NCBI RefSeq assembly: GCF_030867095.1
Contig: NC_081828.1
Location: forward strand, 213,906,978 to 213,970,977
Source: Alligator mississippiensis
Taxonomy: Eukaryota > Chordata > Crocodylia > Alligatoridae
Length of the DNA: 64,000 nucleotides
Direction: 5' to 3'
The translations under genes and the position numbers were made by a program. This document shows, piece by piece, positions 31,750 to 42,290 of this stretch (positions are counted from its first letter, which is position 1; each line of letters starts with the position of its first letter). The notes beneath the pieces are model-generated. The model had not been told where the DNA came from and did no database searches. It worked only from the letters and a program-made list of their open reading frames with translations.

Positions 31750-34679
31750 CTAGATGACCCCAGCTAGATACTCGTCTAACCTCCTCTTGAAGACCCCCAG
31801 GGTAGGGGAGAGCACCACCTCCCTTGGGAGCCCGTTCCAGACCTTGGCCACTCGAACTGTGAAGAAGTTCCTCCTAATGTCCAGTCTAAATCTGCTCTCT
31901 GCTAGCTTGTGGCCATTGTTTCTTGTAACCCCCGGGGGCGCCTTGGTGAATAAATCCTCACCAATTCCCTTCTGTGCCCCCGTGATGAACTTATAGGCAG
32001 CCACAAGGTCGCCTCTCAACCTTCTCTTGCGGAGGCTGAAAAGGTCCAGTTTCTCTAGTCTCTCCTCGTAGGGCTTGGTCTGCAGGCCCTTGACCATACG
32101 AGTGGCCCTTCTCTGGACCCTCTCCAGGTTATCCGCATCCTTCTTGAAGTGTGGCGCCCAGAATTGCACGCAGTACTCCAACTGCGGTCTGACCAGCGCC
32201 CGATAGAGGGGAAGTATCACCTCCCTGGACCTATTCGTCATGCATCTGCTGATGCACGATAAAGTGCCATTGGCTTTTCTGATGGCTTCGTCACACTGCC
32301 GGCTCATGTTCATCTTGGAGTCCACTAGGACTCCAAGATCCCTTTCCACCTCCGTGCCACCCAGCAGGTCATTCCCTAGGCTGTAGGTGTGCTGGACATT
32401 TTTCCTCCCTAGGTGCAGCACTTTGCATTTCTCCTTGTTGAACTGCATCCTGTTGTTTTCTGCCCACTTGTCCAACCTATCCAGGTCTGCCTGCAGCTGT
32501 TCCCTGCCCTCCGGCGTGTCCACTTCTCCCCATAGCTTTGTGTCATCTGCAAACTTGGACAGAGTACATTTGACTCCCTCGTCCAAGTCACTGATGAAGA
32601 CATTAAAGAGTATCGGTCCAAGGACCGAACCCTGCGGGACCCCACTGCCCACACCCTTCCAGGTCGAGACTGACCCATCCACCACGACTCTCTGGGTGCG
32701 ACCCTCCAGCCAATTCGCCACCCACCGGACTGTGTAGTCATCCACATCACAGCCTCTTAACTTGTTCACCAGTATGGGGTGGGATACCGTATCGAAGGCC
32801 TTCCTGAAGTCTAAGTATACAACATCCACCCCTCCTCCTGTGTCCAGGCGTTTCGTAACCTGGTCATAGAAAGAGACTAGGTTGGTCAGGCACGATCTGC
32901 CCGCCACAAACCCATGCTGGTTTCCCCTCAGCATAATTTGTCCTGCCGGGCTCTCACAAATGTGAGCCTTGATAATTTTTTCAAATACTTTGCCAAGGAT
33001 GGAGGTGAGACTGACCGGCCTATAGTTGCCCAGGTCCTCCTTCCTCCCCTTTTTGAAAATGGGGACCACGTTAGCCCTTTTCCAGTCCTCCGGGACTTGA
33101 CCCGTGCACCACGAGCATTCGAATATTCCCGCCAGTGGCTCTGCAATGATGTCGGCCAGTGCCTTCAGCACCCTCGGATGGAGCTCATCCAGGCCTGCCG
33201 ACTTAAACGCATCCAGTTCTTCCAAGTGACTCTGCACCACCTCAGGGTCTACGCATGGCAGTCTGGCGCCTTGCTGCTGCCTCTCTACAACCCCAGTGAG
33301 AGACTTGTCGTGCCCCTCACTTAGGAACACTGAGGCAAAGAACTCATTGAGGAGTTCAGCCTTGTCCCCCCTGTCTGTCACCAATTGCTTCTGCCCATTT
33401 AGCAGTGGTCCTATTCCTCCCTGGGCCTTCCTTTTACTCCCAATATATCTAAAAAACAATTTCTTGTTGTCCTTTACTTGGGTTGCCATCCTCAGCTCCA
33501 TGGTAGCTTTGGCCCGCCTAACTGCCTCCCTACAAGCACGAGCAGAGGAGGTATATTCATCTTTAGTGATCTCACCCTGTTTCCACTTTTTATGTGCTCC
33601 CCTTTTGGCCCTTAGGCTGCCCTGGATTTCTCTGGTCAGCCAGGGAAGCCTCCTGGCCCCTTTCCCTCTTTTGCCTCGCTCGGGGATCGTCTTGCTTTGT
33701 GCCCAAAGTTTCGTTTCCTTTAGGCACAGCCATCCTTCTTGGGCACCCATCCCATCAAAACTCCTACTCTGCAGTGCGTCCTTGACTAATCGCCTGAGTG
33801 CAATGAGATCAGCTTTCCTAAAGTCTAGCACTTTTACCCTACTAGTTACCTTACCCACTCGCCGTCTTATGTTGAATTCTATTATAAGGTGATCACTGTC
33901 TCCCAGATAGCTACCGATCTGGAGGTCCCCTATCATGTCATCTCCCGTTGCCAATACCAGATCCAGTATGGCATTCCCCCCAGTGGGACCATACACCTCC
34001 TGTATCAGGTGGAGGTCCTGTACACAGGTTAGAAACCTGCGTGAGCGATGGGACCTTGCTGTCTGCGTCTCCCAGCAGATGTCCGGGTAGTTTAGGTCCC
34101 CCATGACTACCGCCTCTTTAGCTTTTATGGTCTCCGAGAGTTGCCTCAGGAGCCCCGCAGCTATTTCTTCCCCTTGGTGTAGGGGTCTGTAACAGACCCC
34201 TACCACCAAATCCCTTTCTCCTTGCCCCCCATGTAGCCTAACCCACAATCCTTCTACTTCCTCAGCCTCGGATTCTGTCTTGATGAGGGTTGATGTATAT
34301 TGCTCACTGACATAGAGTGCAACCCCCCCCCCCCTTTCTTCCCCGACCTGTCCTTTCTATACAATCTATAGCCCTCAATATGTACCGCCCAGTCATGGGA
34401 TGAATCCCACCAGGTCTCTGTTAGCCCCACTAAGTCATAGGTGTTTAGTGCAAGCAGGAGCGCTAGTTCATCCTGCTTGTTCCCCATGCTCCTAGCATTA
34501 GTATATAGGCACTTGAGCCCTGCGACTGGCGCCTTTGCTGCCCCCCCGCTCCCAGTCCCATGGGGCCCATTGTTTCTTACCTTCTTGTTCCTTACCTGTT
34601 CTGTTGTGCTGGCCTCCCCATGGCTTTCAGGTTCCCAGTGTTCTCCTTCTTCAGGCTGGGCTGTCCTTGTGGGTGCCAC
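31750..34679 (-). CDS. CR1 ORF2: endonuclease-reverse transcriptase, one frame break
   Basis: This ORF would nick DNA and reverse-transcribe CR1 RNA. Reading from 34,679, the start MAPTRTAQPEEGEHWEPES leads to the APE-type endonuclease (CLYTNARSMGNKQDEL, DLVGLTETWWDSSHDW). A 12-base G run (plus-strand C run, 34,323-34,334) then shifts the frame. The second frame stays open from just past the run to the stop at 31,750. It carries more endonuclease (VVMGDLNYPDICW, GDSDHLIIEF), then reverse transcriptase (NYRPVSLTSILGK, VDVVYLDFRKAFDTVSH, GVPQGSVLGPILF, the catalytic KFADDTKLWGEVDT) and the C-terminal domain ([19 protein letters not shown]). The total is about 976 codons, close to the usual CR1 ORF2 length as I recall it. 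The break lies in a homopolymer, so an assembly error is possible. Confidence 0.93.
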
Positions 34680-34735
34680 ATGGTTTGGTGGTCCACAGCT
34701 TCCCCTGCCCTCGTACTCCCCTCCCCCCGATGAGC

Positions 34736-35082
34736 CTAGTTTAAAGCCCGCCGGAGGAGATCCGCCAACCTAGAAGAAAACACACGCTTACCTTTGGGGG
34801 ACAGGTGAAGCCCATCCCAGCTGAGCATGTCCCTCGTCGTGATGTGCGGGTCATGGTCCAGGAAGCCGAAGCCTGCCTCGAGACACCACTGCCGAAGCCG
34901 CCAGTTGGTCTCTCTGATGCAGTTCTCCTGCCGTCTTCCTCGTCCGGTCACTGGTAGGATGGAAGAGAAAACCACCTGGGCACCGAACTCCTTCAGCACG
35001 CCGCCCAGAGCACTGTAGTCCACCATCTAGTGATCGGGGGTTCTCCTGGCCGCATCATTAGTACCCACATGCACATTACTAC
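34736..35082 (-). pseudogene. CR1 ORF1, C-terminal remnant (SGNH esterase-like)
   Basis: Upstream of ORF2, 96 codons stay open from an internal Met at 35,026 (ALGGVLKEFGAQVVFSSILP) to ITTRDMLSWDGLHLSPKGKR and ADLLRRALN, then a stop. GLHLSPKG is the DGxHL-type block of the SGNH/GDSL-like esterase domain found in the second half of CR1 ORF1. Just upstream NVHVGTNDAARRTPDH reads in the same frame and is followed by an in-frame TAG, so the remnant is broken as well as 5'-truncated. ORF2 starts about 60 bases downstream of the ORF1 stop. Confidence 0.85.
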
Positions 35083-35119
35083 CCATGGTAGCTTTGGCCC
35101 GCCTAACTGCCTCCCTACA
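35083..35119 (+). repeat. 37-bp copy of an internal CR1 segment
   Basis: The 37 bases beginning CCATGGTAGCTTTGG and ending CTCCCTACA are identical to 33,498-33,534 inside the same CR1 and lie in the same orientation. They sit exactly at the 5' boundary of the element. Confidence 0.97.
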
Positions 35120-38054
35120 TTCATGAAAGTCTTCAAAGATTTTGTTGTTAATGAGTTACTCAGCTTGTCAGTCCTCCTGTTGGGAAGTAGCTGTAACAAG
35201 ATTTGTATGCTTCATAAGACCTTTGCCTTGGCCAGTCTTTAGAGGCAGTATGGAACAGAAATTGCATGGATGGTCTTGGTCAACCATCTCCTCTTGGCTT
35301 TGGACAAGCTCTTTGTGTTGATGACTGTTGGCTGCATTGAAGAAAGCCATCTTTGACAAGGCCATGATCTGGAGGAGGAAGAGTTGGAAGTGGTGGTTCT
35401 GGAGTGGCTTTGTACTATTTTATATAGGACCACCTGAGTGATGACTTCAGGCAGTTGCCTATTAGCCAGAAGGATCTCCATAGGGTCTGGCTCTACACCG
35501 CGTTCAATGCATCTAGGTCCGAGTCTCAACTGCTGCAAATCAGCACTGCTCCACTCAATGCACGATCACACCAGTTGAGAACTTCGCCCAATACGAGGTA
35601 TTAAAAATGTACTGTCCAGCTCTGGTGATCATGGAGACATGCATTACATATTGTACTTGTGACAATCGGCATATCTATTGCTCCTTCATCTGATCTTGGA
35701 GCACTCTTTCAGGCTTTCGTGCATTCATTCCCAACATACCTGATGTACAAATTATATTTTCACGTTAGAAAGATGTTGCAAGGATGACTCTCTTTCACAA
35801 AGGTGGTCTATTACTAACGGTTTTGAAAATCTGGATAGCTGAAGCAGTTCAAAAACTGGCTAGCTCTGTAACTTAAAATCATTGTTTGACAGTCTGACCC
35901 ATTTCTGCTGTGATGGTTTCAATTATCCTCCAAGTGCCTTGCTCACTCAGACTCCCTGCCTTCTTTCTCACCTGAGATGTGGTCCTTTTATACTCATTAG
36001 GCTTAAAATGGAGAAGACGGAAAAGCGGCAGGGTTCACACAACATTCCCGAACACAAAGTGCAATTATATTTTCAGTCTGGAAAAGCCAAATGATGGGAT
36101 CAGGATCTATTCATCACTCCACTGGGAGGAGATTGTCACAGATCTTTTTTTCCTTTTCCTCACAACAGAGGACAGAAAGTAAAGGAGAACGTGCTACCTG
36201 ACTGCGAAGGCAAATGGGACGCAGCCAGACCAGATGTTGTAACCCACCTGGCATTTGATCTGGACACTGCAGTGACGCAGGGCCACCTCAGTAAAGGGTG
36301 TAGGGCCATTTTATGACCTTAAAAGAGATCAGGACCTCAGTTTTTACATCTTATTCATAAGAAAGCTCAGCACAATGCCTCTTGGCACAGGGACTCGGAC
36401 AAGAGTCCTTCTTGCTGCATGCAGCTGTATGCAGCAGTTGCAGAAGACAGGTCACTGAGGGCTTCCACCTGAACCCACCTCGTAGGAGAAAGCCCGCATT
36501 GTTTTAAAGAGCCATAAGGTCCAACGTTGCATTCAGAAGTCTAGGACTTCAGAAATGACCTTGCTATCATGGTATTTTCTTGAACGCTTCATAGCTATTA
36601 TTGGACAGCAGGCTGTGCAACAGATTGGGACCTGACCGACTCCAGCAAATAGGTATCAATTTGACACCTCCGTAGCAGTGTTACTCCCTATCGGTTCTGC
36701 TCGGAGAACAACTGCACCTCTCCCCCAGACGGTTAGCAGTCAACGGTGTTTAATTCATGCCCTCTGTAAAGCGAATGGTATATGCCACGCTAATCTCCAG
36801 GGCCTTTTTTTTTCTTTTTTGAGTGACAGAGGCAAAAGCTGTACTGATCTTTTATTATAAACGGTGTGTAACCTTATCAGATGTTTAGCCATGGCATTAT
36901 GCAGACGGCCATATTAAAAGGGAAAAAGGACATTGTATTTGATAGTTTTCATTGTCCATAGGTAGCTCTGATTTATGCAAAAGCAGACACCTACGGAGGA
37001 GAAAAGCTGTGCAAAACCTCTGAAAGTTAGACAAAACTTCCCAAAGCGATTCAAAACTTGCCTACATTTTGGCTTTCATCATAAAATCTCAACCCACGGT
37101 TTGTCCAAAGTTTGCAAAAGACTCTGTCCAGGGCTCCAGTATCTCCCGAGATTTTTGAAGTCGCCTTAAAATCAATCTGTTGTCTCATGTCTAAACCAGG
37201 TCAATTTGCAGTTTCTCATACATTTGATAGGAAAGGAGATAAAACCCAATGACTTTGATGAGTCCTTTGGGGTCTATTGAGGCATTCACATTTTGAGGCT
37301 TGTCCCAAACTGAAGCTGGGAGCAAAACTCTGTGACTCCAGTGAGGACGACAACCGAGGAAGCCTTTCTACGACCCCCTGCTAAGTAAAACCAACCCCAC
37401 GTGGCTGTAGTATATGAGACCAACAGAGATGCTGCGAGCGGCAGCTCCTCACTCATAAAGCATGGATTCTTCTCGGCTTAAGTGAAACAACAACGTCTTT
37501 CATTTCAACACTGTGCTTTCTTCAGCTCGTGCTCGGCATTTTACATGCTCTGCTTCCCTTGTAATGTATATATTGTAATGAGCCAACTGTATGCTCTAGG
37601 ATTACGGAGTAATGACAGGTTTATTTTTACCAGAGTCATGATTAGCAGCCCAGCAACTTCGCTGGCTATGATTACTAGACCAACCGGGGACTGTAACTTC
37701 TTTGAACAACACAGGGAAATCCAAGAAGTACCTGCCCGGTGAAGTCAGAGGTGCTCAGTTTGGAGCTCCTGTTTGTTCCTGTAATGCCCTTCATGGTCGG
37801 CACCCTTTATTTCACCCTGCCCGATGAAATCCTGGTAGCCTTTTTCCTTGGATGTGGACTCCCACCAACTTGGAGATTTCTGCATGCTTCGAAGTGGTCC
37901 TTCGGCAGGTAGTGATGCTTCTGCTGGTCCTGGCTAGCCAGGGGGAGCATGCTATGAAAATTCAGTAACTCCGGTGGCTTGCACTTAGCAACTTAGTGGA
38001 GTTCAGGCTGGTGATGCTGATCTAGATGCCCCTGTGTGATCAGCTGAGACCCCA
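35120..38054. other. Intergenic, no gene recognised
   Basis: I see no recognisable exon, RNA or family-assignable repeat in this 2.9 kb. A 99-codon minus-strand frame at 35,239-35,538 (start MQQLRLGPRCIERGVEPDP) has no recognised domain. It could be a remnant of an older mobile element next to the CR1, but this is not supported. Confidence 0.55.
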
Positions 38055-38258
38055 TCTCCATCCAGGGTATCATTATCAGTGGCAATTGAATCAGCCAAGG
38101 TGGTGGCACCAAATGCAAATGTCTTCATCCAAGGTATCACTATCAGTGGCGACTGAATTAGCTAAGGTGGTGGCTCCAAATGCAAATGTCTCCATTCAAG
38201 GTATCACTATCAGTGGTGACTGAATCAGCCAAGGTGGTGGCATCAAATGCAAATGTCC
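38055..38258 (+). repeat. 67-bp tandem repeat, about three copies
   Basis: The phrase GTATCA(T/C)TATCAGTGG starts at 38,067, 38,134 and 38,201, giving a period of exactly 67. Each unit also carries AAGGTGGTGGC and CAAATGCAAATGTC. The period is not a multiple of three, so the frame changes from unit to unit and coding is unlikely. Confidence 0.95.
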
Positions 38259-38393
38259 CAGGGACTCGCACATGTTCAGGGAAGGCCCTAAAGCTTTGAA
38301 ATTTGTTTAAATTATCGGTCAGACAAAATCCCTATCTGTTGCAATTCACTGCATGCTATAAGTAATTTTCCCTTCCTTGACCATTGCCCAAAA

Positions 38394-38407
38394 GGGGGGG
38401 GGGGGGG
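38394..38407. repeat. Poly-G run
   Basis: About 14 G residues; likely length-variable. No gene is nearby. Confidence 0.95.
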
Positions 38408-38757
38408 CGGCTAAAATGAGCAGTGCTTCTTTCCTAAGAAGGTTTTTTTTTTCCACTAAAAAAGAAGTCAGTCAACAGAATGAATGTGCTACTTTTACAA
38501 AGCCCAGAGACAATGGGAGGTCACAAATACTGAGAGGATCGCATCAGAAATGTGATAGCTACTATCATGCTAACCAACACAAACAGTATCTTGTATTGCA
38601 AGATTAATATTTACAGTGTTACGCAGGTCATGCTTGACCCTGATCTAAGCTACCGCCATTTGTAGGACAACCATTACCTGTTCTTGGCCACAAAGCAGAA
38701 ACCAGCAACAATCTCAGCCTTCATGTAAAGTATCCCGATGTATCTTTAGGCCACGCT

Positions 38758-39203
38758 GGGAGCATCTACACGGGCAATTCATTCAAAGCAATAAATGCCG
38801 GTGCATATTGCACCGGAGTTTATTGCTCCCAGGCACCACATGTGCATGTGCACCCCGGACATCAGCACATTGAGTGCCGGTTGGCAAGCGGATGGGGGTC
38901 AGCCTGCCAGCCTGAGGCTGCTCCAGCCTGGCTCAACGTGCTGCAGAGGGGCTGGCTGGGGCATGTGGGTGCTCCCGTGTGGGGCCAGCCAGCGGGCAGC
39001 CCTCATGCCCCAGCCAGCCCCGTCAACATCTACACATGCTTTGCTGATCAGTAAATAACCCCACTTGCATTTACAAGTGCTATCCCATGGTGGAGTGCAT
39101 TAGTTTATTGCAGCCTCATAGGGCCGTACATGTAGACGCGGCGATTTTACTGCAGAGCTAATTAGGCAGCTCTGTAGTAAATGCCTTGTGCCGGCACACC
39201 CAC
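38758..39203 (+). mobile_element. Inverted-repeat DNA element related to 24,526
   Basis: The left end GCTGGGAGCATCTACACGGG matches the left end of the 24,526 element (GCTGGGTGCGTCTACACG). Near the right side ACATGTAGACGCG gives the inverted motif. The interior is GC-rich and differs from the other copy. The right boundary is uncertain and may fall near 39,145 or 39,203. No ORF is supported. Confidence 0.45.
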
Positions 39204-41026
39204 TATTAAGCAAAAAGGGAGGTGATAGAGGAGAAATTAGGAGTGGAAATCTTTACTTAAGCACAACATCAGTTCTGAGCTGACACTAGAAAATAAAGGG
39301 AAAGAAGCTCATTTACTCTATGGAAGACCTGTTATAACAACGCAGATCAGCGAGGTCCATGAACACATGCCTTAACTTGGACTCCCAAGGGGTCTACTTA
39401 GGCAACTTGTTGAGATTACTCATGTGCCTAAAGTTAGGCACGTGCATAAACCTCTGCCACCATTAGGGCCTTAATTGGCAAGAACCATCGACATCACTAG
39501 AGTCATTGCTTTACTCCCCTTCCCAATCTCTCTTGGTGACTCACCTCTGCTGCGGATGCCATCTGACAATGGCTAGACAGGTGGCAACCAGAGACTGCAG
39601 CGACTGTGCAGCTATATACTCACGTAAGTGCTCCCTCATCTTCTCCTCTGCTTGTCCTTTCCATCCCGCTGCTGCACTTTGGCATCGTCTTTGATGCTAA
39701 TCTCCCCAGAGCAGGGAGAGACTGTTTCCTCTGGCGGTCCAGCACCCCGATGGCGATGCCTGGCCGTTTCATTTAAACAAATAATAACGAGTGCGTTTCT
39801 GACTCACGCAAAGGGGATCTTAGGCAAGTAAAATGCTTGTTACCACAAAGGTGATGACACTGCAAAAGCACCGAGTTGTTTTAAACTGACTTCCACATAG
39901 AAATTAATCTCATTGACATCACATCAAAATTAGTCTCCCTCGTATCTAAGTTCCCTCTGAAAAACGGGACTTAGGCGCTTCTGAAAGTTTTACCCAACTT
40001 TTCAAATGCAAAAATCCATTACTGGAACTTTTCTCATGCATACAATCATTTCCCCTTCCTTCCTCCTCCTCCTGGGATGCTCTAGTTGGGCTGGACCTGC
40101 TTTGAGCAGGGGCTGGACTAGATGTGACCTCCTGAGGTCCCTCCCAACCCTCATTGTGATTTCTCCTTTCCAAGAAAGAAACGCGACAGGACAGGCAATC
40201 CAGCAGCAGCCGAATAATGTAGGGGCAGACACTAGTGTGCCTTCATCTCCCCTACTTTTACTCGTGGCATGTTGCAGGGTGTCCTTAGTGCTTCAGATGT
40301 TGCTCCTTGTGGCAAGCATTTGCTGTGGCAGTTTTTGGGATTCCTCAAGTTAATGACTGCCTGTGAAGACAGGGCACTGGACTTGGAAGTCCTCTGTCCC
40401 TACAAATACAAAAAAAAGAACGACAGAACCATTATTTAACCATTTTATACAAGTCATCGTAGAGAGGTGGACGTGGGGTCAGTTTGGCTTGGCTTTGCTG
40501 GGTTTAATTCAGACTCGAGGCACCTCAAATGCTGCAGCATCTGTTCTAGAGGTTATGATTTGCCTAGGGTGTGTTCGAGGCGTGCTGGAGAAGACCTGAC
40601 ATAACTTTCCCCTAAATTTTTTAAAATCAATATAGGTTCTTATGCCACCTCCATACAGTAGCATCTGAGCACCATTCAAGAGCGTTATGGCAGTGACTAA
40701 TTTTTGTATAGGCGGACGCATCTGGAGGAGGGATGGCACTCTCTGGTGAGGAAAATGGTTGTAAAGAAGCTGGCAGGGCAGGAGAGGAAGAGTCACGTTT
40801 TCCTGGTATCAAGCCCTGGTTACTTGCTTTCAACTTGTCTTTCTGGACGGATGGGAACTGCCTTTGAGGGGAAAAAGGGAGCTATGCTGTTTCTTTATTT
40901 GAGTTTGCTCTTTTGGTTGGGCCATTGACAGCAATTTCTGTTTGCTACCAGAAACGGTGTCACGTCCTATGAATGCATCAGTCATTAGAAAGAGCAGGCG
41001 GACACCAGCATCCAAATGAGGTTAGA
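39204..41026. other. Intergenic, one CR1 tail
   Basis: Apart from the CR1 tail at about 40,070-40,166, nothing recognisable is seen. Open frames here are short and unconserved in appearance. Confidence 0.55.
40070..40166 (+). mobile_element. CR1 LINE 3' tail
   Basis: GCAGGGGCTGGACTAGATGT then GACCTCCTGAGGTCCCTCCC then AACCCTCATTGTGATTT is a plus-strand CR1 end. Only about 100 bases remain. Confidence 0.85.
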
Positions 41027-41314
41027 CCGGGGTGGGCAACTATTTCGGCTGTAGAGCCGCTTAACGAGTTTTAGTGAGCTGTTGAGGGCCATAAGGGTAA
41101 CCCCACCCCTTGGTGGGTGCCCTGCCCCCTGGTTGCCATCTTGAGACTGTAACCCCTCACCTTTGCCACCAAAAGCCCTCTCCTGGGTCTGGAAGTACTA
41201 CTTTTTTGGGAAGGGGGGTTGCCATCCACCCAGAGGCATGCATGCATGTGCTACCCCAGCCCTTTGCCTGCCCTGTGCTGAAGCGTGTGTTGCAGTTGCC
41301 TCCAGCATGGACCT

Positions 41315-42200
41315 GATGCTGGTTCTGTGTGCGTGTGTGTATGTGGTTCTGTGCACACACGTGTCTGGTTCTGTGTGCAGGTGTGCATGTGTCTGATCCT
41401 GTGTGTGTCTGGTTCTGTGTGTGTGCATATGGTTCTGTGCGTGTGCATCTTTGTGTTTGCATGTGTCTGATTTTCTGTGTGTGAGTGCATGCTTGCATGT
41501 GTGTGCCTGGCTCTGGGCGCATGCAAGTGTGTGCTTGCATGTACATGTGTCTGGTTCTGCGCACATGCATGTGCATACTTGTGTATGCATGCATCTGGTG
41601 TTGTGTGCATGTGCGTGTGTGGTTCTGTGTACATGTGCGCAAGTGCATGTGTGTCTGGTTTTGTGTGCACATGTGCGCATGCATAATTCTGTGTGGGCAC
41701 ATGCATGTACATATGTCTGGTTCTGTGTGTGCGCATGTGTGCATCTGTTTCTGTGTACTTGTGTGTGCATGCAACTGTGTGGTTTTGTGTGTGCTTGCAT
41801 GTGCATGTCTGGTTCTGTGCATGCATGTGAGTGCTTGCATGTGCATGCATCTGCTTTTGTGTGCATATGCCTGGTTCTGTGTGCATGTGAATGCATGTCT
41901 GGTTCTCTGTGTGTGTGTGCACGCGCACATGTGCAATTCTGTGTGCACACGTGCATTTACGTGCATGTGTGTTTGGTTCTGCATGCACATGCATGCTTGT
42001 GCATGCGTACATGTCTGGTTCAAGTGTGTGTGCGTGTGTGCTTGCCTGCATGTGCATGTGTCTGGTTCTGTGTGCATCTGTGCATGTCTGTGGGTGTGCA
42101 TTTGTGTCTGGTTCTGTGCGTTTCTATCTGCATGCACGTGTCTAGTTCTGTGTGCGTCTGTGTGTGCACGTGTGTCTGGTTCTCTGTCTGCACGTGTGTC
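41315..42200. repeat. TG-rich minisatellite (TCTGGTTCTGTG units)
   Basis: About 0.9 kb is built from irregular units around TCTGGTTCTGTGTGCATG, separated by TG/CATG filler. Many TGGTTCTGTG cores are visible. Open frames of 250-326 codons run through it on both strands, because the repeat lacks stops in several frames. Their Cys/Val/His/Thr-rich translations are low complexity and are not genes. Confidence 0.95.
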
Positions 42201-42290
42201 TGGGTCTCTCTCTCTCCTCTTTTCTATTTCTCTTCCCCTCTTTTCTCTCTCTCCTTTTTCTCTTCTTCCTCTTCTTTCCTCTCTCTCATC
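42200..42290. repeat. Polypyrimidine (CT-rich) tract
   Basis: About 90 bases consist almost only of C and T on the plus strand, directly after the TG-rich minisatellite. It could form unusual DNA structure. Confidence 0.9.

Larger units (their letters stand above)
31663..35119 (-). mobile_element. CR1 LINE, near-complete and young
   Basis: This is a CR1 non-LTR retrotransposon on the minus strand. Its 3' end is the plus-strand ATTCATAG repeat and GTTAGGGTCGGAAGGGACCA at 31,663-31,700. It has a 3' UTR of about 87 bases, ORF2 with one frame break, and the C-terminal part of ORF1 upstream. The 5' end is truncated inside ORF1 at about 35,082. Beyond that lie 37 bases (35,083-35,119) that duplicate an internal segment of the same element. 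Flanking target duplications are not obvious, as is usual for CR1. The long open ORF2 shows it is far younger than the CR1 at 9,490. Confidence 0.95.

Noticed and set aside
35239-35538. 99-codon minus-strand frame next to the CR1
   Set aside because: No domain or family recognised and no splice context; possibly an old element remnant, but not supportable.
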